DNA of 64,000 bases from CAYMUL01 sp964393605 (lineage in GTDB: Bacteria; Bacteroidota; Ignavibacteria; Ignavibacteriales; Ignavibacteriaceae): NCBI GenBank assembly GCA_964393605.1, contig CAYMUL010000004.1, positions 1 to 64,000 on the forward strand, in the 5' to 3' direction. The position numbers and the translations under genes are program-made. The notes under the pieces are model-generated. The model worked only from the letters and a program-made list of their open reading frames with translations. It was not told the DNA's origin and did not search any database. Positions 27,154-36,106 of the stretch are shown in pieces. How positions within the stretch are numbered: position 1 is the first letter of the stretch; the number at the start of each line of letters is the position of its first letter.

Positions 27154-27171
27154 AATGTAAAATGTTACATT
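27154..27171. promoter_or_regulatory. Perfect palindrome upstream of exopolysaccharide operon
   Basis: AATGTAAAATGTTACATT has perfect 7-base arms around a 4-base centre, about 76 bases upstream of the sigma-54 start. That fits an enhancer-binding-protein site. Alternatively, the minus strand has CTGACA (27171-27176), a 16-base spacer and TATAAA (27149-27154), a sigma-70-type promoter whose spacer is filled by this palindrome. Both readings are possible and may coexist. Confidence 0.5.
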
Positions 27172-27282
27172 GTCAGAATTTCATGGTATTTGTATCATTA
27201 TAAGACTGCGTGAAAGGCATCGATGATGCAGTGTTCTCTCTCCCCAATTAACCACCTATGAGAAGTAAGACTGTCCGCTTTG

Positions 27283-30156
27283 TTAGAAAATATTCCAGAA
27301 TAAAGTTACATATGCGCTGAAAGATTCATACCCGATTGTGAATCGGTAAGTAGAACCATAAGAGACTCTCGCCGATAACGAGAGATTGGAAAAGAAAATA
27401 TAATTCCCATCAACAAATAATTCGCGAATGATAAAATCACCATCGGGAATGTAACCAAGTTTTCCTCCAACATTGACATTGTAAATTTCATTCTTCTCAG
27501 CAATCCATTCAAACCATGCGCTATGTGAAAGAAAATTTAATGGTGAATAATAAAGCAATGAACCTCTCGCAAATTTGCTTGCCGCATATTCATAACCTAT
27601 GTAAAGATCCTCAAAAAATTGTTTTCCGATTCTAAGTTGGAAATCATTTCCTTTGTTGCCATCGGAAACGATAATTCTACCAAAATAAAGTGAGGCTTTT
27701 AAATCCGGTCGTAATTGGTAGAAGGCAGTTACACGATAAATATCTGCAAGAAACTCTTGCGAGAGTAAGCGGGGCGCATTTAATATTGCTCTTGCATCCG
27801 ATCTTTCGAATGATCCGGCGATAAAATATTTTTTGGGAATTTCATAGCGCGCTTGCAATTCATAGATTGTTCTTTTCGGTGAATTTAAAGTATTCAAACT
27901 TCCAATGCCGCCGTAAATTGTTAAACGCGGATTAGGGCGGTAATAAAGCATCCACTTAATTGATGTAATATCTCTGAAAGTAGAAGTATATTCATAATGC
28001 GTACGTGTGAAATTAATTCCTCCGGCAAATGGTCCGAAAATTCCAAATTCCATTCTCAAACCATAAGTGTAAAATCTGAAATCGATATTATCTTTATAGT
28101 AATTGAAGGTTGGAGATATTCCAAGGTAACTCGGGAATGTGGCGAGGAACCCTCTGAAACCGCTGACGGGCAACCAATCCAATCTCTGTTTAAGAACTGC
28201 AATTTCCGCAGTGTCTTCAGTTGATTCAAGAAGCTCATCGTAAAGTTCGCGTGCATCGTCAAATTGATCAGCTTTAGAGTATGAATCGGCAAGTAGCAAT
28301 TTAATATCGCGATTGTTGGGATACTCTTTATAAAGCGCGTCAAATTCTTGCACAGCCATCAAGGAATCGTCTGCCATGAAATAAGTTTTGGCTCGTTGCA
28401 CAACTATATCGAAGTCGTAGCTTTCATCAAGTAACTCGTTATAAATTTGTAATGCATCACTATAGTTACCGGCGCAGGCAAGGATATCTGCGTATTCTTT
28501 TCTCACGTATCGTGAAGGTGTAGTTTGTGATAAATATTCTTCATATTTTGATAAAGCAGAAGCACAACCGGATTCTCCGACAATTTCTCTCGCCTTTTGG
28601 AGAATTTCAAATATCCTCTCTTCTTCCGCTCGTGATCTTTGTGAGCTAATGTTTGTTAATAAAACATCTACCGCACCATTTTTAGGATCGAGTTGTTTTG
28701 CAAGCTGCGCATACTGTTCGGCGGCGTCATAATTCAATTCATGCAATTCCAATGAACCCATAGCAATGAGTGCTTCAATATTGTTTATATCTTTCTTTAA
28801 AATATTTTCGAGATAACCTCTTGCAAGAACTAAATCTTCCCGAACCCAAACAGCGAGTTGAGCCCGAAGCAATTGGTACTTAAGATTTTCAGGAGAGCGC
28901 GTCAAAAGCCAATCCGATAATTCTATCGCTTCAGGGAATTGCCTGTTCCATGCATAATAATTTGCAAGTGTAAATCTGATTTCAATATCAGATTCATTCG
29001 GAACGGCTTTAAGATATTCTTCTAAAATTAGAATTGCTTCATCATAATTTCTCAAATTACCAAGCACAGCCGCAAGCAATAGCACAGACTCGCGATCTCC
29101 GGGATTTGTTTTTACCTTTTCGCGTAGCGCAACTGCTCGTTCGTTATAAACACTATCCCGTATCGAATAAACCCTCGAACTCAATTCCTCATATCTCTCT
29201 TCCCCCTGATATTTTTCGAAAAGGATTTGAACTTGCTGGTACGCCTCTTCAAATCGCTCGACTTTTAAAAGTTCTTCTATTAACAAAAATCTTGTTTCAT
29301 CATCGGAAGGATTACTTTTTAAAACGCGATAATATTTATCAATAATATATTCTTGTTGTTTCTGTTGCTCTTGCTTGTACCGCGCGAGTGTATCATAATA
29401 TGTGTAAGTATATGGTTTTCCGCGAGCCATATCCAATCCGTCTTGAGCTTCTTTAAAGAATGGACGATGATATAGAGCTTGTTCAAAAGCATAAATGGCA
29501 ATTTTGATTTTTCCCAACCACATCGTAAAGTAACCGTATCGGCTCCAGATGCGGTGATCTTTCGGATATTTTTCGCTAAATCTTTTTAGTATTGGCTCCC
29601 CTTTTTGAATGTGTCCGTTGCGCGCCAAAATTTCTGTGTAGCGAATAACTTCATCAGAAGACGGTTCTTCTCTTTTTAAATATTCATCGTACCACCATTC
29701 TGCTTCAATCCACTCTCCCATATGTTTGTGACTTTTTCCAATTTCCAGATAATTCACTGCAACGCGCGGGTCAATCGCAATTTCTCTTTTGTGTCCTACA
29801 ATTTTATTTCTCAGAATTGAATACCAAGTGGCTGTTACTCTACCGAGGTCTTTATTAATTTCTGAATTATTCGGGGCAAGTTTTCGTGCGGCTCTTAAAT
29901 CATAAACAGACCATTCATACTGTTCCCTTTTCTCGTAACATAAACCGCGTAAGTGATATCCATCGGGCACTTGTGGCTTTGCCGAAACATAACGATTGAG
30001 CAGTTCGATAGCTTCCCAATATCTGCCGTTATCCATTTGAGCAATCGCCTGTTTCTTTATCAATTCATATTCGTTCTGTGAAAATGAAAAAGTTGAGATC
30101 AAAAAAAAGAGAAGCATAACCCGCAAAGTGGTTATGTTCAATTTACTCGGAAACAT
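27283..30156 (-). CDS. TPR-rich outer-membrane polysaccharide exporter (BcsC/PgaA/PelB-like architecture)
   Basis: A 957-residue protein with a signal peptide (about 1-27), roughly a dozen or more tetratricopeptide repeats to about residue 680, then a C-terminal beta-barrel of about 260 residues ending in an aromatic residue (WNIF). That architecture, a periplasmic TPR superhelix plus outer-membrane barrel, is shared by the exporters BcsC, PgaA and PelB, which thread the polymer out of the cell. The barrel part also resembles YaiO-type proteins. The gene follows the KaiC-like ATPase by 15 bases and is separated by a 210-base promoter region from the polymerase operon. Confidence 0.8.
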   Translation of the reverse strand: MFPSKLNITTLRVMLLFFLISTFSFSQNEYELIKKQAIAQMDNGRYWEAIELLNRYVSAKPQVPDGYHLRGLCYEKREQYEWSVYDLRAARKLAPNNSEINKDLGRVTATWYSILRNKIVGHKREIAIDPRVAVNYLEIGKSHKHMGEWIEAEWWYDEYLKREEPSSDEVIRYTEILARNGHIQKGEPILKRFSEKYPKDHRIWSRYGYFTMWLGKIKIAIYAFEQALYHRPFFKEAQDGLDMARGKPYTYTYYDTLARYKQEQQKQQEYIIDKYYRVLKSNPSDDETRFLLIEELLKVERFEEAYQQVQILFEKYQGEERYEELSSRVYSIRDSVYNERAVALREKVKTNPGDRESVLLLAAVLGNLRNYDEAILILEEYLKAVPNESDIEIRFTLANYYAWNRQFPEAIELSDWLLTRSPENLKYQLLRAQLAVWVREDLVLARGYLENILKKDINNIEALIAMGSLELHELNYDAAEQYAQLAKQLDPKNGAVDVLLTNISSQRSRAEEERIFEILQKAREIVGESGCASALSKYEEYLSQTTPSRYVRKEYADILACAGNYSDALQIYNELLDESYDFDIVVQRAKTYFMADDSLMAVQEFDALYKEYPNNRDIKLLLADSYSKADQFDDARELYDELLESTEDTAEIAVLKQRLDWLPVSGFRGFLATFPSYLGISPTFNYYKDNIDFRFYTYGLRMEFGIFGPFAGGINFTRTHYEYTSTFRDITSIKWMLYYRPNPRLTIYGGIGSLNTLNSPKRTIYELQARYEIPKKYFIAGSFERSDARAILNAPRLLSQEFLADIYRVTAFYQLRPDLKASLYFGRIIVSDGNKGNDFQLRIGKQFFEDLYIGYEYAASKFARGSLLYYSPLNFLSHSAWFEWIAEKNEIYNVNVGGKLGYIPDGDFIIRELFVDGNYIFFSNLSLSARVSYGSTYRFTIGYESFSAYVTLFWNIF

Positions 30157-30171
30157 TTTAGAGAAATTCCT

Positions 30172-31422
30172 TTATCTGTTTTGTTCGATAAGATCAGCTA
30201 TCAACTTCTCTGCATTTTCAACGCTGTCATCCGCTTCATATTCGAAAGCGAAGATATATTTCATTACCATGCTGAGATAATTCGGATCCTGGTTCGGGAA
30301 GTTTGATTTTATTTTTGAAACCAAATGATTAAGAGATTTATCTTCACCCTTACTCATCAATACAATAATTTTATCGTCGATGACGCAAATCTTATCTTTC
30401 TTATCTGTTGATAATCGGACTGCATTCTGAAGTTGGTTAATCGTTAAAATTTTTTGTTTTTCCGCAACCGAATCTAATTTTAAGGAAACCAATAAAAACG
30501 GTTGTCCTGTACTCTTAAATAATGCAATCTGATTGTTTAAAATAAGGGTAAACTCTGAGTAATCATATAAATTAGAAAAAGAAATTTTGTCTTTTACGAT
30601 ATCTACGTTTGTTAATGGACGATACTTTGAGTTGGGATTGTAAGTCGGAGAAGGAGCATCACCGGCATTCGCATTCGACTGCGGTTCAACTGTGTAAGGA
30701 TTCTCGAAAGAATTTTCCTTTTCATAATCGAAACTCAAACCGACGTAAGGTTCAACATGATAATTCGAAATGAATTGTCCTTCAGTATGTCCAACGTTAG
30801 GTGTAATTGTGGCGCGACCCAAATTATTTCCCGGTGCTTCGCTTCTTTGCAAATAAATTACTCCGGTAGAGTACTGGGTAACGCTATCTGTAATTAATTG
30901 AGCATACGGAGTTGCCGGTTCGGCGAGGATAAACAAACTTGTAACATTTCTTTCCTGAATGTCTTCTAAATTTTTAAGGAAACTCTGTTGAAGTAATCCA
31001 ACATTTTCAAAGCCGACAAAATGGGTTAATTCATCAAACACTAAACAATTCGGTTGATATTGATCAACAACAGTAACGATATCATTTAAATATTCTACGA
31101 GAAAACTGTCCGGATTCCCGGATGCATAAAGATCGCTTGGAACAGCAACACGAACAACAATGACTAAATTTTGATTCATCGCATTCTGAAGATCAAAATC
31201 GATTGAAGATGCCTGAATCATCAAATCTTTAGGGCGCATGTTTGTGAAATAAAGACACACTTCTTTATTCAGCGCACACTCTTTTGCAAACTGCAAACCG
31301 AGCAGCGTTTTACCGGATTTTCTTCCGCCAATGGTGATGTAAGTTCCACCGCGGTAAAATCCGCCCCATGTTTTATCAACAAGGGTTATTCCGGTTGTAA
31401 CTAAGTTAGGATTATGTCTCAT
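30172..31422 (-). CDS. KaiC/RadA-like ATPase fused to a GGDEF-like domain
   Basis: A 416-residue cytoplasmic protein. The N-terminal RecA/KaiC-type domain has a Walker A GGRKSGKT (32-39) and a Walker B CLVFDE ending at Asp130/Glu131. A linker of about 40 residues rich in Asn/Pro leads to a C-terminal domain (about 285-416) whose order of strands and helices, FLLVSLKLD...LQNAVRLSTDKKDKICVIDDKIIVLMS, looks like a degenerate GGDEF fold lacking the GG(D/E)EF loop. Such domains often bind cyclic-di-GMP or act as scaffolds, as in PelD. Being next to the exporter gene it probably regulates polymer synthesis or motility-to-biofilm switching. The GGDEF assignment is by eye. Confidence 0.65.
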   Translation of the reverse strand: MRHNPNLVTTGITLVDKTWGGFYRGGTYITIGGRKSGKTLLGLQFAKECALNKEVCLYFTNMRPKDLMIQASSIDFDLQNAMNQNLVIVVRVAVPSDLYASGNPDSFLVEYLNDIVTVVDQYQPNCLVFDELTHFVGFENVGLLQQSFLKNLEDIQERNVTSLFILAEPATPYAQLITDSVTQYSTGVIYLQRSEAPGNNLGRATITPNVGHTEGQFISNYHVEPYVGLSFDYEKENSFENPYTVEPQSNANAGDAPSPTYNPNSKYRPLTNVDIVKDKISFSNLYDYSEFTLILNNQIALFKSTGQPFLLVSLKLDSVAEKQKILTINQLQNAVRLSTDKKDKICVIDDKIIVLMSKGEDKSLNHLVSKIKSNFPNQDPNYLSMVMKYIFAFEYEADDSVENAEKLIADLIEQNR

Positions 31423-31575
31423 TTTTTTATTCCAATAAATTTAATTTTTTTGTGATCTATTCAACAATCATGCCCGAAAAAATTTTCCCAAAATGAATGA
31501 AAAACGAATAAAGCATTTCTTTTTGTCTCAAAAAGATAAGTGAATCTAATTGAGAGTATCAAAAAGAAACAGAAT

Positions 31576-33270
31576 CTATTTTAGAAAATAAGTAAAGAAA
31601 AAAATCGCAGTGGCGTTGGTAACAATCGTTGGTTCGTTCGTTACATAATCGGCGCGGTCATCAAAAAATTTATTTTGTTCTGAATTGAAACGATCGTCGC
31701 TCAAATTAGTTCGCTCGATATTATAGTTCATCAACAAACTCGCCGGCGCCGGTCCTGCAGTTACAGCACCGGGCAAATACTCTCCATTCAAAAATGATAT
31801 TTGATTGTGAAAAGATTTTGCAAATACTTCACCAAAATTATAAACGAAAGATTTTCCCCAAGGATTTTTACCGAGCAAATAATCTCTTGAAAAATAAATT
31901 AGTGAATCGAAGGAATTATCTTTACTCCCCTCTTTCCAAAGAAGAACACTTAACGCCGCACCCATAAAAGTTGTTGTAGTTCCCCAAGTTGTTGCCGTGG
32001 GTTCACCAAAAATATTAGCACGTAAATTATTTTGAAATGCAACGAGATTATTGAAAATATAATTTTTGTATCGCGCATTGTGTTTAGAAAGTTTAAAGTG
32101 CGCAATAGAATTAATATCTCCCCACGACCACCAATAATCAGATTTAGCACTGTCTCCAAAAATCATAGCATCGTCAAGATATTTTTTTTCTCCGGTTAAA
32201 TTGTATAACTCAATTGCACCAAGCGCAAGTTTACCATAAAATTTTTGATCTTGATACATACCGGAATAACTTGTATCAATGTCGGGTGCAGATTGAACTT
32301 GGGCATAAATTGTCTGCGCCGCTTTCAAACATAGTTGGGAATAATCGTTATCGTAAAATCGTTCCTTCCAAATTTTGGAAGCCAACGATAGCGCCGCTGT
32401 GTAAAGCCCAATTTGGTTTTTTCCTATTCCTACAAATCCCGGACGATCAAAATTCAGAGGATCATCTTCCGGCAAGCGCCAACCGACATCATGATCATTT
32501 AAGGATTGAACTTGTGTAATTAAACTACCGGGTTTGTACTGCGCGCGCAAAAGCCAATCAATTCCCACACGTGCTTCTTCCAAAATATCGGGCGCGCCGT
32601 TTTTATTGTTGTCCATCTCTAACTTGGAAGGGAAAAATTGGTACGCGAAAAGTAACATATAACTTGTGTAAGCAGTTGTAGAAGTGAATTTGATATAATC
32701 TGCGGCATCGTGCCAACCCCCCGTCAAATCAACCTTAGCAACACTCTCATCGCCAATGATAGATGTTGCATCGAAGAGATGACAAACTTCGTGCATATGC
32801 GGGTTTGTCGGTCCGCATCTTTGCACTTTCAAAAAGAGAAGAAGCGAATCTACCATCCCGTTGTAAATAGTTTTTGAAATCTCGAACGGTTGCGATTTAT
32901 ATTTGTCGAATTCAATTTGATAGTTGCCCTTCAAAATTAGAGAAGAGAAATTCAATGAATGATGAAAATCAAAATTTCCAAGTGCGCCGAGATTTTCTGC
33001 AAGCGTATCTTTAAATACAATTTTATTACTCTTCAAATTTCTGATTGAAACTATTTCTCCCTTCAAATCATGGTTTGCGAAAAGCACTGCGGTCTTTATA
33101 TCTTCGGGGAGAAAACCGTGTTGATTGGCGCGTATAAAAACTTCTTCTCCGCTTTTAGCATCGCACTGAAAATGAGTTAAGCTAAAAATTAAAAGTGGTG
33201 CAAAAAATATTCTTCCTCCGATTAAACGGAAAATTTTTCCAAACCAATTTTTGAAAGAATAATTTTTCAC
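31576..33270 (-). CDS. Glycoside hydrolase family 9 endoglucanase-like protein
   Basis: 564 residues: N-terminal signal, an Ig-like cellulase domain (about 43-135), then the (alpha/alpha)6 GH9 catalytic domain. GGWHDAADY (184-192) holds the catalytic base aspartates. HNQ near residue 490 corresponds to the HHR region, and NEPTIVTNATA near the end carries the proton-donor glutamate. The family cleaves beta-1,4-glucans such as cellulose or related chains by inversion. No dockerin or sorting tail is present, so it may be periplasmic or lipid-anchored. It is the last gene of a long envelope-related operon, 2 bases after the M16 gene. A role on self-made polymer is possible. Confidence 0.87.
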   Translation of the reverse strand: MKNYSFKNWFGKIFRLIGGRIFFAPLLIFSLTHFQCDAKSGEEVFIRANQHGFLPEDIKTAVLFANHDLKGEIVSIRNLKSNKIVFKDTLAENLGALGNFDFHHSLNFSSLILKGNYQIEFDKYKSQPFEISKTIYNGMVDSLLLFLKVQRCGPTNPHMHEVCHLFDATSIIGDESVAKVDLTGGWHDAADYIKFTSTTAYTSYMLLFAYQFFPSKLEMDNNKNGAPDILEEARVGIDWLLRAQYKPGSLITQVQSLNDHDVGWRLPEDDPLNFDRPGFVGIGKNQIGLYTAALSLASKIWKERFYDNDYSQLCLKAAQTIYAQVQSAPDIDTSYSGMYQDQKFYGKLALGAIELYNLTGEKKYLDDAMIFGDSAKSDYWWSWGDINSIAHFKLSKHNARYKNYIFNNLVAFQNNLRANIFGEPTATTWGTTTTFMGAALSVLLWKEGSKDNSFDSLIYFSRDYLLGKNPWGKSFVYNFGEVFAKSFHNQISFLNGEYLPGAVTAGPAPASLLMNYNIERTNLSDDRFNSEQNKFFDDRADYVTNEPTIVTNATAIFFFTYFLK

Positions 33271-33272
33271 AA

Positions 33273-34769
33273 TTACTTAAACAACTCCTCCACGGGAACA
33301 ATCGATATTTTATTTTTATCAATCGAAAGTTTGTAATCTATTATTTCAATATCCTCGTCAAGTATATGTTGAGGTTTCGGAGATGAATATGTAATTGGAG
33401 AAGTCTCATTATTTGCCAAATCATCTTTCAACTTTGCGGCATCGTTTGTAATGAAAACAATTTTCATGTTATCATATTGCAAATATTTTTTGATAGCATT
33501 GTTCACATCCGCAAGCGTGATTTCATCCATCATTTTTCTGAATGTTGAGAGATGACTTTCCTTTAATCCGTAATACCTGTCGTCAATCGCGTAACCGAGT
33601 TGCATACTTGTCGATGGCGCATAATGAAGAACATACTTTTTCAAGAAATTTTTTGTTAATTGAAATTCATCTTCGCTCAAACCGCTTTCAAGCATCGCTT
33701 TGAATTCCCTCAACGCGGCGCGAAGTGCAAAATGTTTTGTTTCGTTCGGTACGGGACGAATCCATATTTCAAAAATTTGATTCATGCGGGCGACGTTCAC
33801 AGGCGGCTTCATCAATCTTCCTGCGTTTGGGAAATTTTCGATGTATGAATAATCACCGTAATTCAGTCCACGCGCTTCGCGAATAACTTGATACAAGTGC
33901 GAGCTTGAATTTCTATGTTCGCCGAGCCATGAATTTGCAATGGCAAGTGCATACCAATCTTTAGTGCCGCGCAAAATATTTATCGGGAAACCCATTGATA
34001 TTGCGGTTGCCGCCGCATTTTTCTCAACGATAGTTACATCGAATCCTTCAATGGCTTTAGGATTAATTTTTGTTCCTTCCGAAGATTTTCCTTCCGGAAG
34101 TTTGTGAAGATCATTATAAACCTTTTCCAAAAATTGATCCGAATAACCACCGCCAATACCAAGAGTAAAATTATTTCGATTAAAATATTGTGCATAAAAT
34201 TTCTTTACATCATCAAGCGTTATGCTTTCGATTGAAGAAATAGTTCCTGCATCAATGTGTCCGTAGCGCGTTCCATCGAAGATTGAATTGTACAACACAG
34301 CTTTGCCAAGTTCTTCATCGGAAGAATAACGAAGTGTAGTTTTCAAAAAGCTGGTTGTGTTTTGTTTAATTCTCTTCAAATCATTTTCTTCAAACTTCGG
34401 TTGTAGAAGTTTTGTAATGAATAAATCATAGTATTCATCGAGGTTATCTTTATGCGTACGACCGTTAAAGATTGTCATTTCTTTAGTTGTGTTCATCGAA
34501 TAAGAGGAAGCCATCGGCAACAACTTATCGAGAATTTCGTTGTAAGAAAATTTTTCCGTTCCACCTTCGTTAATCATTTGTGAAGTAATGTATGCCAATC
34601 CTTCTTTTCCAGCCGGATTGTTTTGCGAACCGACTTTGAACCACACTTTAAATGAAACAGTCGGATCAGTTTTTACTTTCAGTTCGACAACTTTTTCTTT
34701 GTCAATTTTTGTGGATGCATTTATTGAGTTAATCATAATTCCAATCAATATAAATAAAACAAGTTTCAT
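33273..34769 (-). CDS. M16 peptidase family protein, catalytically inactive subunit
   Basis: A 498-residue exported protein of the insulinase/MPP fold. At the place of the zinc-binding HxxEH motif it reads AYITSQM (about 59-65), so metal-binding residues are gone. The C-terminal half keeps the YYG-type substrate loop region (AIDDRYYG). Such inactive subunits pair with an active partner, and the active gene lies immediately upstream with a one-base TAATG overlap. The ATG at 34769 gives a signal peptide; an earlier in-frame codon is not needed. Confidence 0.87.
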   Translation of the reverse strand: MKLVLFILIGIMINSINASTKIDKEKVVELKVKTDPTVSFKVWFKVGSQNNPAGKEGLAYITSQMINEGGTEKFSYNEILDKLLPMASSYSMNTTKEMTIFNGRTHKDNLDEYYDLFITKLLQPKFEENDLKRIKQNTTSFLKTTLRYSSDEELGKAVLYNSIFDGTRYGHIDAGTISSIESITLDDVKKFYAQYFNRNNFTLGIGGGYSDQFLEKVYNDLHKLPEGKSSEGTKINPKAIEGFDVTIVEKNAAATAISMGFPINILRGTKDWYALAIANSWLGEHRNSSSHLYQVIREARGLNYGDYSYIENFPNAGRLMKPPVNVARMNQIFEIWIRPVPNETKHFALRAALREFKAMLESGLSEDEFQLTKNFLKKYVLHYAPSTSMQLGYAIDDRYYGLKESHLSTFRKMMDEITLADVNNAIKKYLQYDNMKIVFITNDAAKLKDDLANNETSPITYSSPKPQHILDEDIEIIDYKLSIDKNKISIVPVEELFK

Positions 34770-36106
34770 TACTTCTTCCCTTTCAAAGTTATGGTTGTGC
34801 ACTTATCTGTAACCAAATATTTTTTCACGGCGTCTTGCAACTCTTGAACAGTAATGGTTTCCATCGCATTATAGAATTGATCAATCACATCAATATCACC
34901 GGTGATTGTAATGTACTGCGGCAAATCGGAAGCAACTGCATCGGGGTTGTCAAGATTCATTAAGAAAGAATATTTGCTTCCTTTAACCAAATCGCTCAAC
35001 TTTTTTTCCGCGAATAAATTTTCTTTATATTTTTCAATCGTACTTTTTATTTCGGCGTTAACATACTCAATATCTTTTTCATCCTTTATCATCACGCTGA
35101 TTGTGAAAAGATAAGGATCGCGAGTCGGCGAAGAACCGGCGTAAATTCTCTGGACTTTTTGTTCATCCAAAACAAGTTTTTTATAGAACTCACTCGTCTC
35201 GCCGAAAGCAAGTTCTCCGAAAAGATAAAGCGCTGTGTTTAATTTATTTTTCAAATCAAATTTGTCAACTTTATAACCAATCATCTGCAACGGTAAAGTT
35301 TTACCATCGTACTCAACTTCTGCAGAGCGGAAAGAATTTTGTTCCGGTTCATCATCGATTTTCGGTGCGACATAACCTGATTTCCACGGCGAATAATATT
35401 TTTTTATCATCGATTCTGTTTTCTTCAAATCAATATTCCCGGCAATAACAAGCACAACATTTTCAGGACGATAATATCTTTGATAAAAACTCAAACTGTA
35501 ATCGAACTGATTCGGCATATTTTTTATATCTGCTTCAAAGCCGATTGTTGTATGCTTGTATGTGTGTTTTGTGAACGCAACTTCGCGAAGTTTTTCATAG
35601 GCAACGGAGAAAGGGCTTGTACGATTTTTTCTGTACTCGCCATAAACTGCGCCGGATTCAGTTTGGAATGCCGCTTCCGCATACTGCAAATTTCGAAATC
35701 TATCCGACTCAATATCCATCACAAGTTCCAAATCTTCGGAAGCAAAGTTCATATGATAAACTGTGAGGTCATCGGAAGTGTAAGCGTTGGCATCCGCGCC
35801 AATACTTGTTACGATGCTATCGTACACATTTCCGGGAAATCTTTTGGTACCGCGAAACATCATGTGTTCGAAGAAATGTGCGAAGCCGCTTTTTCCTTCT
35901 TCCCACTCATCGCGGCTTCCGGTTCGTACGACTGTGTAATATGCTACTAAACCTGTTCCTTCCATCGGAATGAGTATCGCCTTAAAACCGTTATCAAGAT
36001 TTACTTTTTGATATTGATAAGGAAATACTTTTTTATCTTTTGGATTTTCAGGCATGATAGTTCCGGTCATTAATAAAATTATAAATAAGAATTGTATAGT
36101 TTTCAC
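34769..36106 (-). CDS. M16 zinc peptidase, active subunit
   Basis: A 445-residue exported protein with the inverted zinc motif HFFEH (His77, Glu80, His81) and the distal glutamate in TESGAVYGEYRK. An N-terminal signal peptide (about 1-18) places it in the periplasm. M16 enzymes enclose and cut peptides of modest length, for instance transit or signal peptides. It overlaps the epimerase gene by 4 bases (ATGA) and the inactive partner by 1, so a heterodimer made from one mRNA is expected. Confidence 0.92.
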   Translation of the reverse strand: MKTIQFLFIILLMTGTIMPENPKDKKVFPYQYQKVNLDNGFKAILIPMEGTGLVAYYTVVRTGSRDEWEEGKSGFAHFFEHMMFRGTKRFPGNVYDSIVTSIGADANAYTSDDLTVYHMNFASEDLELVMDIESDRFRNLQYAEAAFQTESGAVYGEYRKNRTSPFSVAYEKLREVAFTKHTYKHTTIGFEADIKNMPNQFDYSLSFYQRYYRPENVVLVIAGNIDLKKTESMIKKYYSPWKSGYVAPKIDDEPEQNSFRSAEVEYDGKTLPLQMIGYKVDKFDLKNKLNTALYLFGELAFGETSEFYKKLVLDEQKVQRIYAGSSPTRDPYLFTISVMIKDEKDIEYVNAEIKSTIEKYKENLFAEKKLSDLVKGSKYSFLMNLDNPDAVASDLPQYITITGDIDVIDQFYNAMETITVQELQDAVKKYLVTDKCTTITLKGKK

